Shown here piece after piece: positions 1 through 11,992 of a DNA stretch of 64,000 nucleotides (position 1 is its first letter; each line of letters starts with the position of its first letter). The position numbers and the translations under genes are program-made. Source of the stretch: Odontesthes bonariensis (taxonomy: Eukaryota > Chordata > Actinopteri > Atheriniformes > Atherinopsidae); the NCBI RefSeq assembly GCF_027942865.1, contig NC_134513.1, forward strand, positions 35,953,429 through 36,017,428. Reading direction: 5' to 3'. Under the pieces are notes generated by a model that saw nothing but the letters and a program-made list of their open reading frames with translations, did not search any database and had not been told where the DNA came from.

Positions 1-3000
1 CACTTTGCTCCCAGTTCACTCTGCTCTCTGCTCCCAGTTCACTCTGCTCCCAGTTCACTTTGATCCCAGTTCACTCTGCTCTCCGCTCCCAGTTCACTCT
101 GCTCCCAGTGAGCTCTGCTCCCAGTTCACTCTGCTCTCTGTTCACTCTGCTCCCAGTTTACTCTGCTCCCAGTGAGCTCTGCTCCCAGTTCAATCTGCTC
201 CCAGTTCACTCTGCTCTCTGTTCACTTTGCTCCCAGTTCAATCTGCTCCCAGTTCACTCTGCTCTCTGTTCACTTTGCTCCCTGTTCAATCTGCTCCCAG
301 TTCGCTCAGCCCCCAGTTTGCTCTGCTCCCAGTTCAATCTGCTACCAGTTCACTCTGCAATCTGTTCACTCTTCTCCCAGTTCACTCTGCTCCCAGTTCA
401 CTCTGCTCCCAAAGAGCTCTGCTCCCAGTTCGCTCTGCTCCCAGTTCACTTTGCTCCCAGTGAGCTCTGCTCTCCGCTCCCAGTTCACTCTGCTCCCAGT
501 TCACTCTGCTCCCAGTTCACTCTGCTCTCTGTTCACTCTGCTCCCAGTTTACTCTGCTCCCAGTGAGCTCTGCTCCCAGTTCAATCTGCTCCCAGATCAC
601 TCTGCTCTCTGTTCACTTTGCTCCCAGTTCAATCTGCTCCCAGTTCACTCTGCTCTCTGTTCACTCTGCTCCCAGTTCACTCTGCTCCCAGTTCACTCTG
701 CTCCCAGTTCACTCTGCTCTCTGTTCACTCTGCTCCCAGTTCAATTTGTTCTCCGCTCCCAGTTCACTCTGCTCCCAGTTTGCTCAGCACCCAGTTCGCT
801 CTGCTCCCAGTTCACTCTGCTCGCTGTTCACTCTGCTCCCAGTTAACTCTGCTCTCTGCTCCCAGTTCACTCTGCTCCCAGTTCCACCTGCTCCCAGGTC
901 ACTTTGCTCCCAGTTCACTCTGCTCCCAGTTAGCGCTGCTCCCAGTTCACTCTGCTCCCAGTTCACTCTGATCCCATTTCGCTCTTCTCCCAGTGAGCTC
1001 TGTTTCCAATTCCACCTGCTCCCAGTTCACTCTGCTCCCAGTTCGCTCTGCTCCCAGTTCCACCTGCTCCCAGTTCCACCTGCTCCCAGTTCACTCTGCT
1101 CCCGGTTCACTCTGCTCTCTTCTCCCATTTCACTCTGCTCCCGGTTCACTCATCACGCAGTTCAATCTGCTCCCGGTTCACTCTGCTCCCGGTTCACTCT
1201 GCTCCCAGTTCCACCTGCTCCCAGTTCCACCTGCTCCCAGTTCGCTCTGCTCCCGGTTCACTCTGTTCCCAGTTCCACCTGCTCCCAGTTCACTCTGCTC
1301 CCAGTTCCACCTGCTCCCAGTTAACTCTGCTCTCAATTCGCTCTAATCCCAGTTTACCTGCTCCCAGTTCACTAGGCTCCCAGTTCGCTCTGCTCCCAGT
1401 TTTCTCTGCTCTCTGTTCACTCTACTCCCAGTTCACTTTGCTCCCAGTTCACTCTGCTCTCTGCTCCCAGTTCACTCTGCTCCCAGTTCACTTTGATCCC
1501 AGTTCACTCTGCTCTCTGCTCCCAGTTCACACTGCTCCCACTTCCACCTGCTCCCATTTCACTCTGGTCCCAGTTCACTCTGCTTCCGGTTCACTCTGCT
1601 CCCAGTTCCACCTGCTCCCAGTTCACTCTGCTCCCGGTTCACTCTGCTCTCTTCTCCCAGTTCACTCTGCTCCCGGTTCACTCTGCACCCCGTTCACTCT
1701 TATCCCGGTTTACTCTGCTCTCCGCTACCCAGTTCGCTCTGCTCCCGGTTCACATTGCTCTCAGCTACCTAGTTCGCTCTGCTCCCAGTTCACTCTGCTC
1801 TCCGCTCCCAGTTCACTCTGCTCCCGATTTGCTCTATTCTCTGTTCACTCTACTCCCAGTTTACTCTGCTCCTAGTTCACTTTGCTCGCAGTTCCACCTG
1901 CTCCCAGTTCGCTCTGCTCCCGGTTCACTCTGCTCCCAGTTCTACCTTCTCCCAGTTCACTAGGCTCCCAGTTCCACCTGCTCCCAGTTCACTCTGCTCC
2001 CGGTTCACTCTGCTCTCTTCTCCCAGTTCACTCTGCTCCCGGTTCACTCTACACCCAGTTCACTCTGATCCCAGTTTACTCTGCTCCCAGTGAGCTCTGC
2101 TCCCAGTTCAATCTGCTCCCAGTTCACTCTGCTCTCTGTTCACTTTGCTCCCTGTTCAATCTGCTCCCAGTTCACTCTGCTCTCTGTTCACTCTGCTCCC
2201 AGTTCACTCTGCTCCCAGTTCACTCTTCTCTCTGTTCACTCTGCTCCCAGTTCAATCTGTTCTCCGCTCCCAGTTCACACTGATCCCAGTTTGCTAAGCA
2301 CCCAGTTCGCTCTGCTCCCAGTTTTCTCTGCTCTCTGTTCACTCTACTCCCAGTTCACTTTGCTCCCAGTTCACTCTGCTCTCTGCTCCCAGTTCACTCT
2401 GCTCCCAGTTCACTTTGATCCCAGTTCACTCTGCTCTCTGCTCCCAGTTCACACTGCTCCCACTTCCACCTGCTCCCATTTCACTCTGGTCCCAGTTCAC
2501 TCTGCTTCCGGTTCACTCTGCTCCCAGTTCCACCTGCTCCCAGTTCACTCTGCTCCCGGTTCACTCTGCTCTCTTCTCCCAGTTCACTCTGCTCCCGGTT
2601 CACTCTGCACCCCGTTCACTCTTATCCCGGTTTACTCTGCTCTCCGCTACCCAGTTCGCTCTGCTCCCGGTTCACATTGCTCTCAGCTACCTAGTTCGCT
2701 CTGCTCCCAGTTCACTCTGCTCTCCGCTCCCAGTTCACTCTGCTCCCGATTTGCTCTATTCTCTGTTCACTCTACTCCCAGTTTACTCTGCTCCTAGTTC
2801 ACTTTGCTCGCAGTTCCACCTGCTCCCAGTTCGCTCTGCTCCCGGTTCACTCTGCTCCCAGTTCTACCTTCTCCCAGTTCACTAGGCTCCCAGTTCCACC
2901 TGCTCCCAGTTCACTCTGCTCCCGGTTCACTCTGCTCTCTTCTCCCAGTTCACTCTGCTCCCGGTTCACTCTACACCCAGTTCACTCTGATCCCAGTTTA

Positions 3001-6000
3001 CTCTGCTCCCAGTGAGCTCTGCTCCCAGTTCAATCTGCTCCCAGTTCACTCTGCTCTCTGTTCACTTTGCTCCCTGTTCAATCTGCTCCCAGTTCACTCT
3101 GCTCTCTGTTCACTCTGCTCCCAGTTCACTCTGCTCCCAGTTCACTCTTCTCTCTGTTCACTCTGCTCCCAGTTCACTCTGCTCTCCGCTCCCAGTTCAC
3201 TCTGCTCCCGATTTGCTCTATTCTCTGTTCACTCTACTCCCAGTTTACTCTGCTCCTAGTTCACTTTGCTCGCAGTTCCACCTGCTCCCAGTTCGCTCTG
3301 CTCCCGGTTCACTCTGCTCCCAGTTCTACCTTCTCCCAGTTCACTAGGCTCCCAGTTCCACCTGCTCCCAGTTCACTCTGCTCCCGGTTCACTCTGCTCT
3401 CTTCTCCCAGTTCACTCTGCTCCCGGTTCACTCTACACCCAGTTCACTCTGATCCCAGTTTACTCTGCTCCCAGTGAGCTCTGCTCCCAGTTCAATCTGC
3501 TCCCAGTTCACTCTGCTCTCTGTTCACTTTGCTCCCTGTTCAATCTGCTCCCAGTTCACTCTGCTCTCTGTTCACTCTGCTCCCAGTTCACTCTGCTCCC
3601 AGTTCACTCTTCTCTCTGTTCACTCTGCTCCCAGTTCAATCTGTTCTCCGCTCCCAGTTCACACTGATCCCAGTTTGCTAAGCACCCAGTTCGCTCTGCT
3701 CCCAGTTTTCTCTGCTCTCTGTTCACTCTACTCCCAGTTCACTTTGCTCCCAGTTCACTCTGCTCTCTGCTCCCAGTTCACTCTGCTCCCAGTTCACTTT
3801 GATCCCAGTTCACTCTGCTCTCTGCTCCCAGTTCACACTGCTCCCACTTCCACCTGCTCCCATTTCACTCTGGTCCCAGTTCACTCTGCTTCCGGTTCAC
3901 TCTGCTCCCAGTTCCACCTGCTCCCAGTTCACTCTGCTCCCGGTTCACTCTGCTCTCTTCTCCCAGTTCACTCTGCTCCCGGTTCACTCTGCACCCCGTT
4001 CACTCTTATCCCGGTTTACTCTGCTCTCCGCTACCCAGTTCGCTCTGCTCCCGGTTCACATTGCTCTCAGCTACCTAGTTCGCTCTGCTCCCAGTTCACT
4101 CTGCTCTCCGCTCCCAGTTCACTCTGCTCCCGATTTGCTCTATTCTCTGTTCACTCTACTCCCAGTTTACTCTGCTCCTAGTTCACTTTGCTCGCAGTTC
4201 CACCTGCTCCCAGTTCGCTCTGCTCCCGGTTCACTCTGCTCCCAGTTCTACCTTCTCCCAGTTCACTAGGCTCCCAGTTCCACCTGCTCCCAGTTCACTC
4301 TGCTCCCGGTTCACTCTGCTCTCTTCTCCCAGTTCACTCTGCTCCCGGTTCACTCTACACCCAGTTCACTCTGATCCCAGTTTACTCTGCTCCCAGTGAG
4401 CTCTGCTCCCAGTTCAATCTGCTCCCAGTTCACTCTGCTCTCTGTTCACTTTGCTCCCTGTTCAATCTGCTCCCAGTTCACTCTGCTCTCTGTTCACTCT
4501 GCTCCCAGTTCACTCTGCTCCCAGTTCACTCTTCTCTCTGTTCACTCTGCTCCCAGTTCAATCTGTTCTCCGCTCCCAGTTCACACTGATCCCAGTTTGC
4601 TAAGCACCCAGTTCGCTCTGCTCCCAGTTCACTCTGATCTCTGTTCACTCTGCTCCCAGTTAACTCTGCTCTCTGCTCCCAGTTCACTCTGCTCCCAGTT
4701 AGCGCTGCTCCCAGTTCACTCTGCTCCCAGTTCACTCTGCTCCCAGTTCGCTCTTCTCCCAGTGAGCTCTGTTTCCAATTCCACCTGCTCCCAGTTCAAT
4801 TTGCTCTCTGCTCCCAGTTCGCTCTGCTCCCAGTTCGCTCTGTTCCCAGTTCATTCTGCTCTAATTTCACTTTGCTCCCAGTTCCACCTGCCCTCTGCTC
4901 TCAGTTCACTCTGCTCCCAGTTTGCTCTGCTCCCAGTTCACTCTGCTCCCAGTTAGCTCTGCTCCCAGTTCACTTTGCTCCCAGTTCACTCTGCTCTCTG
5001 TTCACTCTGCTCCCAGTTCACTCTGCTCCCAGTTCGCTCTGCTCCCAGTTCGCTCTGTTCCCAGTTCACTCTGCTCCCAGTTCGCTCTGTTCCCAGTTCA
5101 CTCTGCTCCCAGTTCAATTTGCTCTCTGCTCCCAGTTCGCTCTGCTCCCAGTTCGCTCTGTTCCCAGTTCATTCTGCTCTAATTTCACTCTGCTCCCAGT
5201 TCCACCTGCCCTCTGCTCTCAGTTCACTCTGCTCCCAGTTTGCTCTGCTCCCAGTTCACTCTGCTCCCAGTTAGCTCTGCTCCCAGTTCACTTTGCTCCC
5301 AGTTCACTCTGCTCCCTGTTCGCTCTGCTCCCAGTTCGCTCTGCTCCCAGTTAAATCTGCTCCCAGTTCACTCTGCTCACAGTTCACTCTTCTCCCAGTT
5401 CAGTCTGCTCCCAGTTCCACCTGCTCCCAGTTCACTCTGCTCTCAGTTCGCTCTAATCCCAGTTCCACTTGCTCCAAGTTCACTAGGTTCCTAGTTCGCT
5501 CTGCTCCCAGTTCGCTCAGCTCCCAGTTCACTCTGCTCCCAGTTCACTTTGCTCCCAGTTCACTCTGCTCCCAGTTCACTTTGCTCCCAGTTCACTTTGC
5601 TCCCTGTTCACTCTGCTCTCCGCTCCCAGTTCACTCTGCTCCCAGTTCACTCTGCTCTCTGTTCACTCTGCTCCCAGTTCACTCTGCTCCCAGTTCACTC
5701 TGCTCCCAGTGAGCTCTGCTCCCAATTCGCTCAGCCCCCAGTTCGCTCTGCTCCCAGTTCACTCTGCTACCAGTTCACTCTGAAATCTGTTCACTCTGCT
5801 CCCAGTTCACTCTGCTCTCTGTTCACTCTGCTCCCAGTTTACTCTGCTCCCAGTTCAATCTGCTCCCAGTTCACTCTGCTCTCTGTTCACTCTGCTCCCA
5901 GTTCACTCTGCTCCCAGTTCACTCTACTCTCTGTTCACTCTGCTCCCAGTTCACTCTGCTCCCAGTTCGCTCAGCCCCCAGTTCGCTCTGCTCCCAGTTC

Positions 6001-7011
6001 GCTCTGCTACCAGTTCACTCTGCAATCTCTTCACTCTTCTCCCAGTTCACTCTGCTCCAAGTTCAATCTGCTCCCAAAAAGCTCTGCTCCCAGTTCGCTC
6101 TGCTCCCAGTTCACTTTGCTCCCAGTTCACTCTGCTCCCAGTTTACTCTTCTTCCAGTGAGCTCTGCTCCCAGTTCAATCTGCTCCCAGTTCACTCTGCT
6201 CTCTGTTCACTTTGCTCCCAGTTCAATCTTCTCCCAGTTCACTCTGCTCTCTGTTCACTCTGCTCCCAGTTCACTCTGCTCCCAGTTCACTCTGCTACCA
6301 GTTCACTCTGCTCTCTGTTCACTCTTCTCCCAGTTAACTCTGCTCCAAGTTCAATCTGCTCCCAAAGAGCTCTGCTCCAAGTTCGCTCTGCTCCCAGTTC
6401 ACTTTGCTCCCTGTTCACTCTGCTCCCAGTTCCACCTGCTCCCAGTTCACTAGGCTCCCAGTTCCACCTGCACCCAGTTTGCTCTATCCTCAGTTAACTC
6501 TACTCCCATCTCACTCTGCTCCCAGTTCACTTTGCTCCCAGTTCCATCTGCTCCCGGTTCACTCTGCTCCCGGTTCACTTTGCTCCCAGTTCCACCTGTT
6601 CCCAGTTCACTATGCTCCCGGTTGACTTTGCTCCCATTTCCACTTGCTCCCAGTTCAAACTGCTCCCAGTTCCACCTGCTCCCAGTTCACTCTGCTCTCA
6701 ATTTGCTCTAGTCCCAGTTCCACCTGCTCCCAGTTCACTCTGCTCCTGGTTCACTATGCTCTCTTCTCCCAGTTCAGTCTGCTCCCGATTCACTCTGCAC
6801 CAATATCACTCTGATCCCGGTTAACTCTGCTCTCCGCAACCCATTTCGCTCTGCTCCCAGTTCACTCTGCTCCCAGTTCAGTCTGTTCCCTGTTCACTCT
6901 GCTCCCAGTTAACTCTGCTTTCTGTTCCCAGTTCACTCTGCTCCCAGTTCCAGCTGCTCCCAGTTCACTTTGCTCCTAGTTCACTCTGCTCCAAGTTAGC
7001 GCTGCTCCCAG
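1..7011. repeat. 16-bp minisatellite array, left block
   Basis: The block is built from a 16-bp unit, consensus CTCTGCTCCCAGTTCA. Frequent variants are CGCTCTG, CACCTGC, CCCGG and a short CTCTCTGTT form. Sixteen is not a multiple of three, so a reading frame meets the unit in all three phases every 48 bp; because the unit has no stop in any frame, long 16-residue-periodic open frames appear on both strands. They lack any codon structure and I treat them as non-coding. The array continues on the other side of a solo LTR. It already occupies base 1, so its left end lies outside the window. Confidence 0.95.
1384..4630. repeat. Higher-order duplication inside the 16-bp array (~922-bp and ~462-bp blocks)
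   Basis: Long stretches recur at fixed offsets. Sequence at about 1384 returns at 2306 (+922), 3690 (+1384) and 4612 (+922). Half-blocks return at +462 (for example 3012 and 3474). Translations of the repeated stretches are identical, so copies are near-perfect. The order reads as two alternating half-blocks, with one half present an extra time, as expected from unequal crossing-over. A smaller 318-bp duplication follows (about 4800 and 5117). Confidence 0.85.
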
Positions 7012-7872
7012 TGTTGTGGAGAAATTAGAGTCGAATCCCGCGTTGGTCAGCCGTCCATTGGGGAGTTTATTGAACAAACCGTCACAGCAAATGTGCATAC
7101 AGAGTGTACAAAATGTCCACCGTCTTCATACTGTGAACCAACTTTATACTGGTTTAATCATAACATGCATGCGTCATCCGGACTCAATCTCTTCCTGCGA
7201 CGCCGAGCGTCTGCCCTAAATGTAAACAGCCCATACTACCTTTTACCCATATTCATATGAACCAGTCAACAAGGCCCAGGATGTAACTAGGCCAGAAGTC
7301 ATGAACATGTCATGACATCCTTCTCCCACACCAGTTCACTCTGTTCCCAGTTCGCTCTGCTCCCAGTTCGCTATGTTCCCGGTTCGCTCTGCTCCCGGTT
7401 CGCTCTGCTCCCAGTTCGCTCTGCTCCCGGTTCACTCTGCTGTCCACTACCCAGTTCACTCTGGTCCCAGTTCACTCTGCTATCCGCTCCCAGTTCACTC
7501 TGCTCCCAGTTCACTCTTCTCCCAGTTCACTTTTCTCCCAGTTCCACCTGCTCCCAGTTCACTCTGCTCCCAGTTCACTCTGCTCTCCGCTACCCAGTTC
7601 GCTCTGCTCTCAGTTCGCTCTGCTCCCGGTTCACTCTGCTGTCTACTACACAGTTCACTCTGCTCCCAGTTCACTCTGCTCTCCGCTCCCAGTTCAGTCT
7701 GCTCCCGGTTCCACCTGCTCCCGGTTCGCTCTGCTCCCGGTTCCACCTGCTCCCAGTTCACTCTGCTCTCGGTTCGCTCTGCTCCCAGTTAACTCTGCTC
7801 CCAGTTCACTCAGCTCTCCTCTACCCAGTTCGCTCTGCTCCCAGTTCGCTCTGCTCCCAGTTCGCTCTGCTC
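6633..7872. repeat. 1.24-kb duplicated segment, copy 1 (carries solo LTR)
   Basis: The sequence from about 6633 to 7872 recurs at about 9557-10796 (offset 2924) with hardly any difference; I saw one substitution, near 6698 versus 9622. It contains minisatellite on both sides and a complete solo LTR in the middle. The two copies diverge sharply after 7872 and 10796. Confidence 0.85.
7012..7330 (-). mobile_element. Solo LTR of an LTR retrotransposon, copy 1
   Basis: This is a 319-bp non-repetitive island within the 16-bp array. Read on the minus strand it starts TGTGGGAGAAGG and ends CTCCACAACA, the TG...CA ends of an LTR. It has a TATAAA box (complement of 7143-7148) followed by an AATAAA signal (complement of 7066-7071), in the right order for U3-R-U5. 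It is flanked by a 4-bp direct repeat CCAG at 7008-7011 and 7331-7334; removing the element and one CCAG restores the array consensus exactly. No internal region is present, so it is a solo LTR. The family (Ty3/gypsy or ERV-like) cannot be told from the LTR alone. Confidence 0.8.
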
Positions 7873-9935
7873 CCGGTTCGCTATGTTCCCGGTTCGCTCC
7901 GCTCCCGGTTCGCTCTGCTCCCAGTTCGCTCTGCTCTCCGCTCCCAGTTCACTCTGCTCCCAGTTCACTTTTCTCCCAGTTCCACCTGCTCCCAGTTCAC
8001 TCTGCTCCCAGTTCACTCTGCTCTCCGCTCCCAGTTCACTCTGCTCCCAGTTCACTTTTCTCCCAGTTCCACCTGCTCCCAGTTCACTCTGCTCCCGGTT
8101 CACTCTGCTCTCCGCTACCCAGTTTGCTCTGCTCTCAGTTCGCTCTTCTCCTAGTTCGCTCTGCTCCCAGTTCACTTTGCTGTCCACTACACAGTTCACT
8201 CTGCTCCTAGTTCACTCTGCTCTCCGCTCCCAGTTCCACCTGCTCCCAGTTCACTCTTCTCCCAGTTCACTCTGCTCTCTGCTACCCAGTTCACTCTGCT
8301 CACAGTTCGCTCTGCTCCCAGTTCACTCTACTCTCCGCTACCCAGTTCGCTCTGCTCCCACTTCGCTCTGCTCCCAGTTCACTCTACTCTCCGCTCCCAG
8401 TTCGCTCTGCTCCCAGTTCGCTCTGGTCACGGTTCACTCTGCTCCCAGTAAAATCTGCTCTCCGCTCCCAGTTCACTCTTCTCCCAGTTCGCTATGTTCC
8501 CGGTTCGCTCCGCTCTCGGTTCGCTCCGATCCCGGTTCGCTCTGCTCCAGGTTCGTTCTGCTCTCCGCTCCCAGTTCGCTCTGCTCCCGGTTCGGTCTGC
8601 TCCCGGTTCACTCTGCTCCCGGTTCCACCTGCTCCCGGTTCCACCTACTCCCGGTTCGCTCTGCTCTCCGCTACCCAGTTCGCTCTGCTCCCGGTTCCAC
8701 CTGCTCCCGGTTCGCTCTGCTCCCGGTTCCACCTGCTCCCAGTTTGCTCTGCTCTCGGTTCGCTCTGCTCCCGGTTCCACATGCTCCCGGTTCGCTCTGC
8801 TCTCCGCTACCCAGTTCGCTCTGCTCCCAGTTCACTCTGCTCCCAGTTCGCTCTGCTCCCAGTTCACTCTGCTCTCCGCTCCCAGTTCACTCTGCTCCCA
8901 GTTCCACCTGCTCCCAGTTCACTCTGCTCTCCGCTACCCAGTTCACTCTGCTCACAGTTCGCTCTGCTCCCAGTTCACTCTGCTCTCCGCTCCCGGTTCG
9001 CTCTGCTCTCAGTTCGCTCTGCTCTCAGTTCGCTCTGCTCCCAGTTCGCTCTGCTCCCTGTTCACTCTGCTGTCCACTACCCAGTTCACTCTGCTCCCAG
9101 TTCACTCTGCTCCCAGTTCACTCTGCTCCCAGTTCCACCTGCTTCCAGTTCATTCTGCTCCCAGTTCCACCTGCTCCCAGTTCACTCTTCTCCCAGTTCA
9201 CTCTGCTCTCCGCTACCCAGTTCACTCTGCTCCCAGTTCACTCTGCTCTCCGTTCCCAGTTCACTCTGCTCCCAGTTTCACCTGCTCCCAGTTCACTCTG
9301 CTCTCCGCTACCCAGTTCACTCTGCTCACAGTTCACTCTGCTCCCAGTTCACTCTGCTCTCCGCTCCCAGTTCGCTCTTCTCCCAGTTCGCTCTTCTCAC
9401 GGTTCACTCTGCTCCCAGTTCACTCTGCTCTCTGCTCCCGGTTCGCTCTGCTCTCAGTTTGCTCTGCTCTCAGTTCGCTCTGCTCCCAGTTCGCTCTGCT
9501 CCCTGTTCACTCTGCTGTCCACTACCCAGTTCACTCTGCTCCCAGTTCACTCTGCTCCCATTTCCACTTGCTCCCAGTTCAAACTGCTCCCAGTTCCACC
9601 TGCTCCCAGTTCACTCTGCTCTCAATTCGCTCTAGTCCCAGTTCCACCTGCTCCCAGTTCACTCTGCTCCTGGTTCACTATGCTCTCTTCTCCCAGTTCA
9701 GTCTGCTCCCGATTCACTCTGCACCAATATCACTCTGATCCCGGTTAACTCTGCTCTCCGCAACCCATTTCGCTCTGCTCCCAGTTCACTCTGCTCCCAG
9801 TTCAGTCTGTTCCCTGTTCACTCTGCTCCCAGTTAACTCTGCTTTCTGTTCCCAGTTCACTCTGCTCCCAGTTCCAGCTGCTCCCAGTTCACTTTGCTCC
9901 TAGTTCACTCTGCTCCAAGTTAGCGCTGCTCCCAG
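7331..9935. repeat. 16-bp minisatellite array, middle block
   Basis: Same 16-bp unit as the left block, but richer in the CCCGG and CGCTCTG variants and in a CTCCGCTACCCAGTT junction form. It lies between the two LTR copies. Confidence 0.93.
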
Positions 9936-10796
9936 TGTTGTGGAGAAATTAGAGTCGAATCCCGCGTTGGTCAGCCGTCCATTGGGGAGTTTATTGAACA
10001 AACCGTCACAGCAAATGTGCATACAGAGTGTACAAAATGTCCACCGTCTTCATACTGTGAACCAACTTTATACTGGTTTAATCATAACATGCATGCGTCA
10101 TCCGGACTCAATCTCTTCCTGCGACGCCGAGCGTCTGCCCTAAATGTAAACAGCCCATACTACCTTTTACCCATATTCATATGAACCAGTCAACAAGGCC
10201 CAGGATGTAACTAGGCCAGAAGTCATGAACATGTCATGACATCCTTCTCCCACACCAGTTCACTCTGTTCCCAGTTCGCTCTGCTCCCAGTTCGCTATGT
10301 TCCCGGTTCGCTCTGCTCCCGGTTCGCTCTGCTCCCAGTTCGCTCTGCTCCCGGTTCACTCTGCTGTCCACTACCCAGTTCACTCTGGTCCCAGTTCACT
10401 CTGCTATCCGCTCCCAGTTCACTCTGCTCCCAGTTCACTCTTCTCCCAGTTCACTTTTCTCCCAGTTCCACCTGCTCCCAGTTCACTCTGCTCCCAGTTC
10501 ACTCTGCTCTCCGCTACCCAGTTCGCTCTGCTCTCAGTTCGCTCTGCTCCCGGTTCACTCTGCTGTCTACTACACAGTTCACTCTGCTCCCAGTTCACTC
10601 TGCTCTCCGCTCCCAGTTCAGTCTGCTCCCGGTTCCACCTGCTCCCGGTTCGCTCTGCTCCCGGTTCCACCTGCTCCCAGTTCACTCTGCTCTCGGTTCG
10701 CTCTGCTCCCAGTTAACTCTGCTCCCAGTTCACTCAGCTCTCCTCTACCCAGTTCGCTCTGCTCCCAGTTCGCTCTGCTCCCAGTTCGCTCTGCTC
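9557..10796. repeat. 1.24-kb duplicated segment, copy 2 (carries solo LTR)
   Basis: Second copy of the segment at 6633-7872, offset 2924 bp, in the same orientation. It includes the LTR with both CCAG flanks and the neighbouring variant repeat units, so the LTR was copied with its surroundings and did not insert twice. Confidence 0.85.
9936..10254 (-). mobile_element. Solo LTR, copy 2 (copied by duplication)
   Basis: By eye identical to the LTR at 7012-7330 over 319 bp, with the same CCAG at 9932-9935 and 10255-10258 and the same variant units outside it. This marks it as a passenger of the local duplication. TATA and AATAAA signals are preserved on the minus strand. Confidence 0.8.
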
Positions 10797-11775
10797 CCAG
10801 TTCACTCTGCTCCCAGTTCACTTTTTTCCCAGTTCACTCTGCCCCCAGTTCACTCTGATCCCAGTTCACTCTGCTCTCAGTTCACTCTGCTTCCAGTTCC
10901 ACCTGCTTCCACTTCATTCTGCTCCCAGTTCCACCTGCTCCCAGTTCACTCTTCTCCCAGTTCACTCTGCTCTCCGCTACCCAGTTCACTCTGCTCCCAG
11001 TTCTCTCTGCTCCCAGTTCACTCTGCTCTCCGCTACCCAGTTCGCTCTGCTCCCAGTTCACTCTGCTCTCCGCTCCCAGTTCGCTCTTCTCCCAGTTCGC
11101 TCTTCTCACGGTTCACTCTGCTCCCAGTTCACTCTGCTCTCCGCTCCCGGTTCGCTCTGCTCTCAGTTCGCTCTGCTCCCAGTTCGCTCTGCTCCCAGTT
11201 CGCTCTGCTCCCTTTTCACTCTGCTGTCCACTACCCAGTTCACTCTGCTCCCAGTTCACTCTGCTCCCAGTTCCACCTGCTTCCAGTTCATTCTGCTCCC
11301 AGTTCACTCTTCTCCCAGTTCACTCTGCTCTCCGCTACCCAGTTCACTCTGCTCACAGTTCGCTCTGCTCCCAATTCACTCTGCTCCCAGTTCACTCTGC
11401 TCTCCGCTCCCAGTTCGCTCTGCTCCCTATTCGCTCTTCTCCCAGTTCGCTCTGCTCTCCGCTCCCAGTTCGCTCTGCTCCCAGTTCGCTCTGCTCCCGG
11501 TTCACTCTGCTCCCAGTTCACTCTGCTCTCTGTTCACTCTGTTCTCCGCTACCCAGTTCGCTCTGCTCCCAGTTCGCTCTGCTCCCAGTTCACTCTGCTC
11601 CCAGTTCACTCTGCTCCCAGTTCACTCTTCTCTCCGCTCCCAGTTCACTCTGCTCCTAGTTCACTTTGCTCCCAGTTCACTCTGCTCCCAGTTCACTTTT
11701 TTCCCAGTTCACTCTGCCCCCAGTTCACTCTGATCCCAGTTCACTCTGCTCCAGGTTCGCTCTGCTCTCCGTTCC
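10255..11775. repeat. 16-bp minisatellite array, right block
   Basis: Continuation of the 16-bp array, ending near 11775 where the unit breaks into AT-rich unique DNA (CTCCGTTCCATACTAAAATAC). Bases 11776-11978 are AT-rich and hold nothing I can identify. Confidence 0.92.
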
Positions 11776-11992
11776 ATACTAAAATACTAATTCATGGTTT
11801 CATAACAATTTCTATTTAAGAATGATAAACATTTAGTTATTTTTATGTATAATACATTTGTTTATTTATCTCTTTTCTTTTTTGTTTGAAATGTATGTTA
11901 TTATTAACATTTGTAATTGAAAATTATGATTTATTTCTTTCATCTGTACATCCAGCTGCATTAATTTTTTTATGTATCAGTTTTATTGATCT

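Noticed and set aside
7883-9748. A 621-codon open frame in the 16-bp array
   Set aside because: It is purely the 16-bp unit read in three phases with 16-residue periodicity; equivalent frames exist in the other phases and on the other strand. No codon structure, splice or promoter support.
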